Part shown: positions 54,791 to 63,480 of the stretch, piece after piece
How positions within the stretch are numbered: position 1 is the first letter of the stretch
How the letters are laid out: every line of letters begins with the position of its first letter
The notes under the pieces: generated by a model
What the model saw: only the letters and a program-made list of their open reading frames with translations
What the model was told of the DNA's origin: nothing
Databases searched by the model: none
Made by a program: the position numbers and the translations under genes
Source: Thermophilibacter gallinarum
Lineage (GTDB): Bacteria; Actinomycetota; Coriobacteriia; Coriobacteriales; Atopobiaceae
Reading direction: 5' to 3'
DNA: 64,000 nt
NCBI RefSeq assembly: GCF_014982725.1
Contig: NZ_JADCJZ010000001.1
Span: forward strand, 1-64,000

Positions 54791-55762
54791 ATGGACAGAG
54801 AGCAGCTGTTGGGCAAGCGCGTCGTGGTCATTGGCGGCGGTTGGTCGGACGAGCGGGAGATCTCGCTGAGCTCGGCCACGGAGTGCCAGGCGGCCCTCCG
54901 CGAGGCCGGCTTCCAGAGCGTCGACCTGCTCGACCTCGCCGCGCACGACTTCGTGGCGCGGCTCGTCGCGGGGTCCTACGACGTCGCGTTCGTGGCGCTG
55001 CACGGCGTCTACGGAGAGGACGGCTGCGTTCAGGGGCTCCTGGAGGTCCTGCACATCCCGTACACCTTCTCCGGCGTCGCCGCCTCTGCCGTCGCCTCGG
55101 AGAAGCAGCTTGCCAAGGCGGTGTTCCAGGACGCCGGCATCCCCGTCCCCGAGGGCGTCGACCTGCCCGGTGACGAGCCGCTGAGCGAGAAGGCCGCCGA
55201 CGCGCTCGTCGAGCGCCTGGGGCTGCCGCTCTTCGTGAAGCCCGCCGCCAACGGGTCGAGCTACGGCATCACCCGCGTCACCGAGCGCGGCCAGCTCGCC
55301 GACGCCGCGCGGCTCGCCGCGGGCGCCGGCGGCCGCGTGCTGGTGGAGAGCTGCGTCGAGGGCACGGAGATCACCGTGCCCGTCCTCGGCAACGGCGAGG
55401 AGGCCCACGCCCTCCCCATCGTCGAGATCGTGACGGGCTCGGAGTTCTACGACCTCAAGGTCAAGTACGAGCCCTCCGCGATGCACCACGTCATCCCCGC
55501 GCGTCTGGAGCCCGGCGTCTACAAGCGTTCCCAGGAGCTCGCCGTCCGCGCGCACCGCGCGCTGGGCTGCCGCGGCTGCTCGCGCAGCGACTTCATCGTC
55601 CGCGCGGACGGCACACCCGTGATCCTGGAGACCAACACCATCCCCGGCATGACGGCCGAGAGCCTGCTGCCGGACTCCGCCCGCCACGGCGGCATCGAGT
55701 TCCCCGAGCTCTGCACGCGCTTCGTCGAGTACGCGCTCGAGGGCGCCGAGAGGCGCGGCTAG
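54791..55762 (+). CDS. ddl: D-alanine-D-alanine ligase
   Basis: 323 residues, AAGGGA before the ATG. ATP-grasp enzyme of peptidoglycan precursor synthesis. Motifs: VVVIGGGWSDEREISLSSATE, FVALHGVYGEDGCVQGLLEVLHIPYTFSGVAASAVASEK, LFVKPAANGSSYGI (ATP loop), SEFYDLKVKYEPSAMHHVIPA, CSRSDFIVRADGTPVILETNTIPGMTAESLLP. The dinG gene starts 3 bp after its stop. Confidence 0.94.
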   Translation: MDREQLLGKRVVVIGGGWSDEREISLSSATECQAALREAGFQSVDLLDLAAHDFVARLVAGSYDVAFVALHGVYGEDGCVQGLLEVLHIPYTFSGVAASAVASEKQLAKAVFQDAGIPVPEGVDLPGDEPLSEKAADALVERLGLPLFVKPAANGSSYGITRVTERGQLADAARLAAGAGGRVLVESCVEGTEITVPVLGNGEEAHALPIVEIVTGSEFYDLKVKYEPSAMHHVIPARLEPGVYKRSQELAVRAHRALGCRGCSRSDFIVRADGTPVILETNTIPGMTAESLLPDSARHGGIEFPELCTRFVEYALEGAERRG

Positions 55763-55765
55763 CGC

Positions 55766-58711
55766 ATGGCGGAGGGCAGCGCCGCCACGGTGGGCGAGCT
55801 CCTCCTGCCCGGCACGCCCGCCGACGTGCGAGATCGCTACCTGAGCCTCGCCGAACGGGCCCGGGGGCTCGACTTCGGGCCGCTCGAGGAGGACGTGGTG
55901 GTGCTCGACACGGAGACCACGGGCCTCTCGTTCAAGGACTGCGAGCTCATCGAGATCTCCGCCGCGCGCCTCTGCGGGCGCGAGGTGGTCGGCCGCTTCC
56001 AGACCTTCGTCGACCCGGGTATGCCCATCCCCAAGGAGATCGAGCGGCTCACGGGCATACGCAGCGTGGACGTCGCCGGGGCGCCGGACGCCCGGGAGGC
56101 AGTCGCCGCGCTCGCGGACTTCGTCGCCGGCAGCCCCGTGCTCGCGCACAACGCGATCTTCGACCGCACGTTCGTCGAAGCGGTCCCGGGCGGTGCCCGG
56201 GTGAGCGACACCTGGATCGACACCCTCGCGCTCTCGCGCATCGCACTGCCGCGGCTGTCGTCGCACCGCCTCGCCGACATGGCCGAGGCCTTCGGGTGCG
56301 CCTCCGTGACGCACCGTGCCGAGGACGACGTCGACGCGCTCTGCGGCATGTGGCGCATCCTGCTGACCGCCCTCTCGGACCTGCCTGCCGGTCTTCTCGC
56401 CCGCCTGGCGTCGATGCACCCCGAGGTGGACTGGCCGTTCCGACCGGTGCTCTCGTACCTCTCCGGGATCGGCGCGGCTGAGGTCGACCCCGAGCCCTTC
56501 TCGCTGCGCGCGCACCGCGGCGACCTCGTGCGGGGCCTGGGGCGGGACGCGCGGGCGGACGCGGCCCAGCTCGACCGGCTGGAGGCGCCCACGGCGGACG
56601 AGGTCGCGGCCGAGTTCGGCCGCGGGGGCGTGGTCTCGCGCATGTACGAGCACGCCGAGCACCGGCCCGAGCAGGCGGCGATGGCGGCCGAGGTCACCGA
56701 GGCGCTCGCGACGTCGACCCACCGCGCCATAGAGGCGGGGACCGGCGTGGGCAAGTCCGTGGCGTACCTGCTGCCCGAGGTCCTGTTCGCGCAGCGCAAC
56801 CACGTGAGCGTGGGCGTGGCGACCAAGACGAACGCCCTGACCGACCAGCTCGTGAGCCATGAGCTGCCGGCCCTCGCCGCGGCGCTGCCCGGGGGCCTCA
56901 CGTTCACGAGCCTGAAGGGCTACGACCACTATCCCTGCCTGCGGCGGCTCGACCGCGCGACGACCGAGGAGCTCCCGCTCGGGGCGGTCCCGCACGACGG
57001 CCGCTCCGACAACGCCGTGGGCTGCGACATGCTCACGGCCATAGCCGTGACCTACGCGTTCGCCTGCCAGTCGCCGGAGGGCGACCTCGACGCCCTGGGC
57101 ATCCGCTGGCGCTACGTCCCGCGCGAGATGCTCACCACCACCTCGAGCGAGTGCCAGCGCGGGCGCTGCCCGTACTACCCCGGGACCTGCATGCTTCACG
57201 GCGCCCGCCGGCGCGCCTCGTGCTCCGACGTGGTCGTGACGAACCACTCCCTGCTCCTGCGCGACGTGGAGGCCGAGGGGCGCATCCTGCCCCCGATCCG
57301 CCACTGGGTGGTCGACGAGGCCCACGCCTTCGAGGCCGAGGCGCGCCGCCAGTGGGCGGTCGAGGTGTCCGGGAGCGAGGCCAAGGCCGTGTTCGAGGCG
57401 ATCGGCGGCACGCGCTCCGGGGCCCTGCACGCCGCCCTGACGCAGGCGATGCCACTCGAGGGCTCGACGCTGATGGTGGGGCTGCTCACCAAGGCGGCCG
57501 CCTCGGTGGCGCGCTCGTCGGTTGCCGTCGCCGACCTGTTCGAGGCCGTGCACGCCCTCGCGGGCGAGGCGCGCGGCGACGGGGGCTACGACACGCTGAC
57601 GCTCTGGATCGACGCGCAGGTGCGCGAGGGGGCCGGGTGGGCCGCCGTGCGGGACGCCGCGTCGGTGGCGACCGACGCGCTGGACGAGTCCGTGCGCGCC
57701 CTCGTCGACGCGGAGGCGGCGCTGGAGCCGCAGGCCCCGCAGGCGGCGGGCGACCTTGCCGAGAGGACCCGCTACCTGCGCGACCTTCTCGCCGGCATAC
57801 GCCTCGTCTGCGACGGCACCGACGAGAGCTACGTCTACTCCGCGCAGCTCTCCAAGTCCCGCAAGCGAATCGCCTCCGAGCGGCTGGTGGCCGAGAAGCT
57901 CGACGTGGGAGCGGAGATCGCGCGGCGCTGGCTGCCCGAGACGCAGAGCGTGGTCTTCACGTCGGCGACGATCGCCGTCGGGGACGACTTCTCGCACTTC
58001 GACCGCGCCGTGGGCCTCGCCGAGCTGCCGGAGGGGTCGCATCGCGACGTGCGCCTGGACTCGAGCTTCGACTACGACGCGCACATGTCCGTGGTGGTGG
58101 CGCGCGACCTGCCCGCGCCGAGCGAGCGGGGCTACCTCGAGGCCCTGGAGGACCTGCTCTTCGACGTGCACGTGGCTATGGGGGGCTCGGTGCTCACGCT
58201 GTTCACCAACAGGCGCGAGATGGAGCGCGTCTACGAGGGCCTGCGCGATCGGCTCGCCGCCGAGGGGCTGGAGCTCGCCTGCCAGGAGCGCGGGTCCTCG
58301 CCGCGGCGGCTGCGCACGCGCTTCATGGCCGAGAAGACCCTCTCGCTCATGGCGCTCCGCTCGTTCTGGGAGGGCTTCGACGCGGCGGGGGACACCCTGC
58401 GCTGCGTGGTGATCCCCAAGCTTCCTTTTGCGAGCCCCACTGAGCCGCTCGTCCGCGAGCGCGACCTGCGCGAGGAGCGCGCGTGGTGGCGCTACTCGCT
58501 GCCCGAGGCCGTAATCTCGGTGAAGCAGGCCGCCGGCCGCCTGATCCGCAGCGCGTCGGACACCGGCGTGCTGGTGCTGGCGGACTCCCGCGTGGCCACC
58601 AAGCGCTACGGGAGCCTCTTCGTGAGGTCGCTGCCGTCGGGCAACGTCTCGCAGCTCGAGTCCGGCAACGTCGGGCGCTACCTGAGGATGTGGCGCGCGA
58701 GCCACGAGTAG
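55766..58711 (+). CDS. dinG: DinG-family helicase with N-terminal DEDDh exonuclease domain
   Basis: 981 residues. N-terminal exonuclease (residues about 40-200): VVLDTETTGL (DxE), HNAIFDRTF, and HRAEDDVDAL (H...D), as in DnaQ-like enzymes. The XPD-like helicase has Walker A AIEAGTGVGKSVAYLLP, FTSLKGYDHYPCLRRL, an Fe-S cluster region with Cys in CLRR, GCDML, CQRGRCPYYPGTC, the DEAH box WVVDEAHAFE, SVVFTSATIAVG, LTLFTNRREM and the C-terminal QAAGRLIRSASDTGVLVLADSR. Gram-positive DinG has this fusion. It starts 3 bp after ddl. Convergent to the PafC/PafB pair, which is a DNA-damage regulator in other Actinobacteria. Confidence 0.92.
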   Translation: MAEGSAATVGELLLPGTPADVRDRYLSLAERARGLDFGPLEEDVVVLDTETTGLSFKDCELIEISAARLCGREVVGRFQTFVDPGMPIPKEIERLTGIRSVDVAGAPDAREAVAALADFVAGSPVLAHNAIFDRTFVEAVPGGARVSDTWIDTLALSRIALPRLSSHRLADMAEAFGCASVTHRAEDDVDALCGMWRILLTALSDLPAGLLARLASMHPEVDWPFRPVLSYLSGIGAAEVDPEPFSLRAHRGDLVRGLGRDARADAAQLDRLEAPTADEVAAEFGRGGVVSRMYEHAEHRPEQAAMAAEVTEALATSTHRAIEAGTGVGKSVAYLLPEVLFAQRNHVSVGVATKTNALTDQLVSHELPALAAALPGGLTFTSLKGYDHYPCLRRLDRATTEELPLGAVPHDGRSDNAVGCDMLTAIAVTYAFACQSPEGDLDALGIRWRYVPREMLTTTSSECQRGRCPYYPGTCMLHGARRRASCSDVVVTNHSLLLRDVEAEGRILPPIRHWVVDEAHAFEAEARRQWAVEVSGSEAKAVFEAIGGTRSGALHAALTQAMPLEGSTLMVGLLTKAAASVARSSVAVADLFEAVHALAGEARGDGGYDTLTLWIDAQVREGAGWAAVRDAASVATDALDESVRALVDAEAALEPQAPQAAGDLAERTRYLRDLLAGIRLVCDGTDESYVYSAQLSKSRKRIASERLVAEKLDVGAEIARRWLPETQSVVFTSATIAVGDDFSHFDRAVGLAELPEGSHRDVRLDSSFDYDAHMSVVVARDLPAPSERGYLEALEDLLFDVHVAMGGSVLTLFTNRREMERVYEGLRDRLAAEGLELACQERGSSPRRLRTRFMAEKTLSLMALRSFWEGFDAAGDTLRCVVIPKLPFASPTEPLVRERDLREERAWWRYSLPEAVISVKQAAGRLIRSASDTGVLVLADSRVATKRYGSLFVRSLPSGNVSQLESGNVGRYLRMWRASHE

Positions 58712-58744
58712 CGGAGCGACGCGCGGCGAGAAGGACGGGCGCCG

Positions 58745-59668
58745 CTAGGAGAGCTGCTCGCGCGCGTACCTCTCGACCTGGGCCTCGAGCGATGGGTCGT
58801 CGCAGCGCGCGGTGCCGCCGCAGGCCGCCAGCATCCTCACGAGCCACTCCCCGCCGTAGTAGGGCGTCTCTGCGACCACGGGCCGCGCGCCCGGGGCGCT
58901 CGTCACCCGAAGGTCGTGCCAGGGCAGCAGGGTGAGGTAGCGGGGCTCCGAGAACGAGAGCGTGACCGTGCGCGGCTCTTCGGGCGGTGCCGCGGCGGGC
59001 GGCTCGACGCGCTCGGAGAGTTCCGCCTCCGCCATCCGATCGACGCGGAAGGTCCTCGCGTCGTCGCGGTCGAGGTCGAAGGCGTCGAGGTACCAGGCCC
59101 CGTCCTCGCTTCGAAGGCCGGTCACGAGCACGCGCCGCCGCTCGGCCTGCGTATCAGCGGCCTTTCGGTACGAGAAGCGCAGGGCCCTTCTCGCCGCGCG
59201 CGCCCGGGCACAGGCCTCGAGGGCGTCGGCGACGCCGTCCCCTCCGCCCTCGCCGGCCATGAGGCGCCGCACCAGGCCCTCGTCCACGGGCTCGGCGGAG
59301 AGCGACGACTCGAGCCGAGCACGGAGCGGGTCGTCCTCCGGGACGCCCAGGCGCTCGAGCGCGGCCGCGAGGGCGAGCGTCTCGTCGCGGGTGAGGCGCA
59401 GGCGCCTGCCGCGCACCCCGCCGGAGTCGACGAGGGTGAGCGCTCCCCCCTCGTCGGCGAGGGGCAGGCCCGTCCCGCCCACGAGCGTCGAGGAGAGGAC
59501 GAGCCCCACGAGCTTCTCGGCGTGCTCCGCGTCCGTGCCCAGCCGCTCGGCGACCGCGTCCGCGCTCAGGGCGTCGCCGGCCTCCGAGAGGCTGGCGACG
59601 AGCGCGACGAGCTCGCGCGCCTCGTCGAGCGCGCCGGGGCGGCCGGCGCCCTCACGTCTAGCTGCCAT
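58745..59668 (-). CDS. pafC: WYL-domain transcriptional regulator, PafC-like
   Basis: 307 residues; the ATG at 59668 overlaps the pafB stop by 11 bp. N-terminal helix-turn-helix-like part (LVALVASLSEAGDALSADAVAERLGTDAEHAEKLVGLVL), then the WYL domain ALRFSYRKAADTQAERRRVLVTGLRSEDGAWYLDAFDLDRDDARTFRVDRM and the WCX domain. In mycobacteria the PafBC heterodimer activates DNA repair genes after damage. No proteasome genes are near, so the local target is unknown. The Arg pair near residue 165 is encoded AGA AGG within a CTTCTCGCC motif. Confidence 0.83.
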   Translation of the reverse strand: MAARREGAGRPGALDEARELVALVASLSEAGDALSADAVAERLGTDAEHAEKLVGLVLSSTLVGGTGLPLADEGGALTLVDSGGVRGRRLRLTRDETLALAAALERLGVPEDDPLRARLESSLSAEPVDEGLVRRLMAGEGGGDGVADALEACARARAARRALRFSYRKAADTQAERRRVLVTGLRSEDGAWYLDAFDLDRDDARTFRVDRMAEAELSERVEPPAAAPPEEPRTVTLSFSEPRYLTLLPWHDLRVTSAPGARPVVAETPYYGGEWLVRMLAACGGTARCDDPSLEAQVERYAREQLS

Positions 59669-60626
59669 CGCGCATCGCCCCCTCCAGGACGCGTCTCCAC
59701 GCGCCCACGAGCTCCTCGGGCCCGACCGGGCGGACCCCCATGGCCACGGCCCAGCTCGCCGCGGCCTCAACGTCGCTTCCCGGGACGAGAAGGACCAGGT
59801 CTGAGCCGCGCCGCTCAAGACGACCCTGGCGGTCGACCGCGCGACGTACGTCCTCCTCGCGCCCGGCCTCGACGCGGAAGACGGCCTCGAAGGTCGTCGG
59901 CCCCAGCTGGAAGGGGAGGCGCCGCCAGTCGTCGACGGAGAAGTCGGTGGGCAGCTCGAAGGAGGCGCCGGGCTCCTCACGCACGCGTCGGAACCGGTCG
60001 ACGCGGTAGGTGCGGACGTGGTCCGCCACCTCGTTGCCGCTCTCGTCGAGAAGACCCGCCACGAGGTAGAGGACGCCGCGGAGGCCGAAGAAGGCATAGG
60101 GGGCGATGAGGCGCTCCGACTCGTGCCCGCTCGCGTCCACGTAGGTGACGCGGGCGGCACGGCGCCCCGTCAGGCAGCCGCGCAGGGTCGCGACCTCCCG
60201 CCGCGCGCCCGCCCCCACCGCGTCGCCGACCGCCAGGGTCTCCGCGAAGGCGCGCGCGACCTTGGCCAACGCCAGGCGCAGCTCCCGCGCAGGCGGGAAG
60301 GAGGGGTCCTGCGCGAGGGGGCGGCAGGCGAGCTCGAGCGCGGCGGCGCCCGCCGGCGCGAGCTCGGCGCCCTGGGCGAACGAGCGCTCGACGTCCGCCT
60401 CCCAGAGGGCCTCGCCGCCGCCCTGCCGCCGCTCGACGAGCGAGACCCCGCAGGCCTCGAGCATGGCGCGGTCGCGCGAGAAGGCCTTGCGGAAGGCGTC
60501 CTCCCGCAGGTCGGGGTAGTGGGCGCGGGCGATCGCCGAGGTGGGGAGCGGCGAGCGTGCGTTCATGAAGTCGAGTGCGAGCGAGCAGATCCTTCTCGCC
60601 CGCTCGTCGTCGTGCGTGAGCCTCAC
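59658..60626 (-). CDS. pafB: WYL-domain transcriptional regulator, PafB-like
   Basis: 322 residues, GTG start after AGGAGG. Helix-turn-helix at the N-terminus (RICSLALDFMNARSPLPTSAIARAHYPDLREDAFRKAFSRDRAML), WYL core (AARVTYVDASGHESERLIAPYAFFGLRGVLYLVAGLLDESGNEVADHVRTYRVDRFRRV), and a C-terminal WCX domain (TTFEAVFRVEAGREEDVRRAVDRQGRLERRG). It overlaps the following pafC by 11 bp. PafB-PafC heterodimers are activators of the LexA-independent DNA-damage response in Actinobacteria. Confidence 0.83.
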   Translation of the reverse strand: MRLTHDDERARRICSLALDFMNARSPLPTSAIARAHYPDLREDAFRKAFSRDRAMLEACGVSLVERRQGGGEALWEADVERSFAQGAELAPAGAAALELACRPLAQDPSFPPARELRLALAKVARAFAETLAVGDAVGAGARREVATLRGCLTGRRAARVTYVDASGHESERLIAPYAFFGLRGVLYLVAGLLDESGNEVADHVRTYRVDRFRRVREEPGASFELPTDFSVDDWRRLPFQLGPTTFEAVFRVEAGREEDVRRAVDRQGRLERRGSDLVLLVPGSDVEAAASWAVAMGVRPVGPEELVGAWRRVLEGAMRDGS

Positions 60627-60701
60627 GAAACCTCCTGCCCGTCAGACGTTCCCGTTCATTGAGCCTTTGTTGTCTTTCCTGCGTAACGCGAGGACAAGAC
60701 G

Positions 60702-60707
60702 TATACT
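60702..60707 (+). promoter_or_regulatory. -10 box TATACT upstream of the M28-like gene
   Basis: TATACT lies 62 bp before the start at 60769. A convincing -35 hexamer was not found. Confidence 0.4.
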
Positions 60708-60768
60708 CTTTTGATTGTATGCAGGCCTCGCGGCGATGTTCGCGGAACTTGTCAGAAGGATGCTTCGC

Positions 60769-62865
60769 ATGGCCATGACGCACGACTATCTTGACTTCCT
60801 GAACAGCAGGATCGACATCTCCCCCGCAAACAGCCAGGAGGAGCTCCAGGCGGCCGAGGTCATCTCCGACCTCATGGCCCAGCACGACGTCGAGGTGAGC
60901 ACGGAGGAGTTCGACGAGCCCGTGGTCTCCGGCCTCACGCCGGCGATTCTCGCCATCGCGTCGCTCGTCGGCATCGTGCTCGTGGGGGTGGGCGTCCTCC
61001 CGCTCACGCTGATCGGGTTCCTTCTTGCCGTCGCCCCGGCGGCCGTCTCCGTCGCCCGCCTCTTCGGGCACCGCTTCTCGATCTCCTTCGGCCCGCGCGC
61101 CCAGAGCCAGAACGTCGTGGCCGTCCACCGCGCCACGGGCCCGCTCGTGACCAAGGGGAGCAGGACCATCGTCGTGGTGGCCCACTACGACTCCCCGCAC
61201 GAGAACCCCCTCTACACGTCCCCCGTCGCCCCGTACCTCACGCTCGCGAGCCGCCTCACGGTCCCGTGCGCGCTGGGCGTGGCGGCCTGCGCCTTCATCC
61301 AGATCCTCGGCTTCCTGCCGGGCGCGTTCCGCGTCCTCTTCTGGGTCGTGGGCATCCTCGCGGCGGTCCCCGCGGCCGTGCTCGCGGTGGGCTCGATCGC
61401 GGAGCGCATGGCCCCCTGTACCGAGGGCGCCAACGACAACAAGTCCGGCGTGGCCGCCCTTCTCGGCATCCTCGAGAACGTGCGCCCGAGCGGCGCCGAG
61501 CCCCGTGCGCGCGAGGTCGCGAAGCCCGAGCAGCCGGAGGCCGACGAGAACGGGGCGCCGTCCGAGGAGGCCGGTGCCGTCGAAACGGACGCCGCCGCGC
61601 CCGTCGTCGCCCCTGCCGCCGACGAGCCCGTGCTGGGTACCCGCCACGGCGAGGAGGTGCTCCGCTCGCTCGGCATCCTTCCCGAGAGCTGCGAGATCGA
61701 GTACGTCGTCCCCGCCGCGCCGGAGCCCGCCGCCACGATGGCGTTCGACGTCGCCGCCGACGCGGAGACCACGCGCGAGGACCTGATGTCGACCGGCCGC
61801 TTCTCGGTCATGGACGAGGGCGGTGAGGGCGTCGGCCCCAAGGACGACGCCGGCCTCTCCGAGCTGGTCGAGGACTTCGACCCCGACGCCACGCGTCCCT
61901 CCGCGCCCGTCGAGCGCCCCGACGCCCCGAGCGACCCCGAGTGGGGCAAGACCAGCTATCGCCCGCAGCTCTCGAGCGTCGCCCGCCGCGCCTCGCTCTT
62001 CGACCTCCCCGACCCGTCCGAGAACGAGGCCGACCCCTTCGCCACCGACCCCCAGGCCACGCGCGTCCAGGCCCCGGGAGGGGCCGTGCACGGCGCGGCT
62101 GCCGAGCCGGCCGAGGCTCCCGCCCCCGCCGTTCCCGTCGACACGATCACGCCCGAGGACGTCGCCCGTGCGGGCGAGAAACCCAAGCGCGGCCTCCGCT
62201 CCCTCCTCGGCAGGTTCCGCGGCAGGCCGTCCTCCGACGCCGACGCCGAGCCGGATGGCGACGCCCCCGAGGACGACGGCACCTGGCGCGGCGGCGCCGC
62301 CCCGCGCGCCGGCCTGCGCCTCGTCGAGGACGACGAGTCCGTCGCCGACGAGCAGCCCGCCGAGGACGAGCCGAGCGAGGAGGAGCTGCGCGACGCCGTC
62401 CTCACCCTCGGCGACGACGCGCTCCTCGCGCACGACATCTGGTTCGTCGCCCTGGGCGGCTCCTCCCTCGGCAACGCCGGCATGCGCGCGTTCCTCGCGC
62501 GCCATCGCTCCGACATCAGGGGCTGCTTCGTGGTCAACCTCTCCTGCGTGGGCGCCGGCCACCTCACCGCCCTCAAGACCGAGGGCCTCGAGGAGACCCG
62601 CCGTGCCGACCGCAGGATGGTCCGCCTCCTCTCCGGCGTCGCCTCCGACCTCCACGTGGAGCTCGCCCAGGAGCCCCACGACTGGGAGGACACGGACGCC
62701 ACGCCCGCCATGCGCTCGTCGCTGCGCTCCGTGACGCTCATGGGCCTCGGCCCCAACGGCCTGCCCGCGCTCTCGCGCACCGCGGACGACGTCGAGGACA
62801 ACGTCAACGGCGACAAGGCCGCCCAGGTCGCGGCGCTCGTCACGGAGATGATCCGCCGCTCGTAG
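60769..62865 (+). CDS. membrane-anchored M28-peptidase-like protein with large disordered insertion; catalytic Glu pair missing
   Basis: 698 residues; the ATG at 60769 follows AGAAGGA. Residues about 5-45 are a normal aminopeptidase cap (YLDFLNSRIDISPANSQEELQAAEVISDLM), then two membrane helices (ILAIASLVGIVLVGVGVLPLT, near 65-105), VVVAHYDSP with His and Asp (about 140), two more helices near 165-215, and GANDNKSGVAALL with Asp (about 222). Then follow about 330 residues of Asp/Glu/Pro/Ala-rich low complexity. The fold resumes with IWFVALGGSSLGNAGMRAFLARH (about 560), where active M28 enzymes have the EE pair before GLxGS. The His and Asp ligands are there but the catalytic and metal Glu pair is not, so activity is doubtful. 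Divergent from pafB. Confidence 0.65.
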   Translation: MAMTHDYLDFLNSRIDISPANSQEELQAAEVISDLMAQHDVEVSTEEFDEPVVSGLTPAILAIASLVGIVLVGVGVLPLTLIGFLLAVAPAAVSVARLFGHRFSISFGPRAQSQNVVAVHRATGPLVTKGSRTIVVVAHYDSPHENPLYTSPVAPYLTLASRLTVPCALGVAACAFIQILGFLPGAFRVLFWVVGILAAVPAAVLAVGSIAERMAPCTEGANDNKSGVAALLGILENVRPSGAEPRAREVAKPEQPEADENGAPSEEAGAVETDAAAPVVAPAADEPVLGTRHGEEVLRSLGILPESCEIEYVVPAAPEPAATMAFDVAADAETTREDLMSTGRFSVMDEGGEGVGPKDDAGLSELVEDFDPDATRPSAPVERPDAPSDPEWGKTSYRPQLSSVARRASLFDLPDPSENEADPFATDPQATRVQAPGGAVHGAAAEPAEAPAPAVPVDTITPEDVARAGEKPKRGLRSLLGRFRGRPSSDADAEPDGDAPEDDGTWRGGAAPRAGLRLVEDDESVADEQPAEDEPSEEELRDAVLTLGDDALLAHDIWFVALGGSSLGNAGMRAFLARHRSDIRGCFVVNLSCVGAGHLTALKTEGLEETRRADRRMVRLLSGVASDLHVELAQEPHDWEDTDATPAMRSSLRSVTLMGLGPNGLPALSRTADDVEDNVNGDKAAQVAALVTEMIRRS

Positions 62866-63333
62866 CGCCCCTAGGCGACGGCCGCGCGCCAGGGCCGTCG
62901 CGCTCGTCCGGCGTGTCCCACGGCGGGGTTGCTCCGACCGCGGGGCAGGTCGCCTCCCCTCGGAGAGGAGCGCGGGGACCCCGTTCTTCTCGCCGTGCGC
63001 GCCGTCGCGCCGAGTGCTCTCTCTGACATCGGGCCTCCTGTCCTCTCGGGGATGGGAGGCCTCACGTTACGCGGCGCGGCTTCCCCCACTGTGACGCTCG
63101 CTTGCCGCCCGCTGCCACGAAGCTGCCCCGGCGCCCCGTGCGAGCGCGTCGCCGCCGGCAGGGGGCTCGGTCAGAAATCGACGCCGGGTCACCCGCCCGA
63201 CGTCGGGACCGTCCGCCGCCACGGACTCTCCACGTCACCTCGCCGCCCGCCGCGTGTGCTTTCGGCGCGCCTTGCCCGCCGGCGTCGCGGCAGGGTATAC
63301 TTCTCCATGCGCCGGAGCGTCTGGCGTGTGATC
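62866..63333. other. 468-bp gap upstream of tRNA-Gly
   Basis: The first part holds a hairpin, GCGACGGCC (62875-62883) with GGCCGTCGC (62893-62901), a probable terminator of the M28-like gene. The 9-mer CTTCTCGCC occurs at 62986. The tRNA promoter lies at 63272-63301. No gene, domain or known RNA element was recognised in the GC-rich middle. Confidence 0.55.
63272..63301 (+). promoter_or_regulatory. sigma70-type promoter of tRNA-Gly
   Basis: -35 TTGCCC (63272-63277), 18-bp spacer, -10 TATACT (63296-63301), 33 bp before the tRNA. Confidence 0.65.
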
Positions 63334-63408
63334 GCGGGCATCGCCAAGTGGTAAGGCATCAGCTTCCCAAGCTGACATTCGCGGGTTCGAGTCCCGTTGC
63401 CCGCTCCA
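63334..63408 (+). tRNA. tRNA-Gly (anticodon CCC)
   Basis: 75 nt with encoded CCA. Acceptor GCGGGCA/TGCCCGC, anticodon loop TTCCCAA giving CCC (reads GGG), T loop TTCGAGT. Confidence 0.94.
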
Positions 63409-63417
63409 GAACAGCCG

Positions 63418-63442
63418 GGGCCCCACGCCGGGGCCCTTTTTT
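63418..63442 (+). terminator. Rho-independent terminator after tRNA-Gly
   Basis: GGGCCCC pairs with GGGGCCC around a 5-nt loop, followed by TTTTTT. Confidence 0.85.
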
Positions 63443-63480
63443 GTTGCCGCCGCCCGCCCGCGGGCCGAGGAAGGAAGACC

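Noticed and set aside
54758-58705. 1315-codon minus-strand frame
   Set aside because: Antisense of ddl and dinG; composition dominated by Arg, Gly, His and Ala without any domain.
62929-63354. Small gene in the gap before tRNA-Gly
   Set aside because: No ribosome binding site, no domain, overlaps the tRNA promoter and tRNA; codon pattern looks noncoding.
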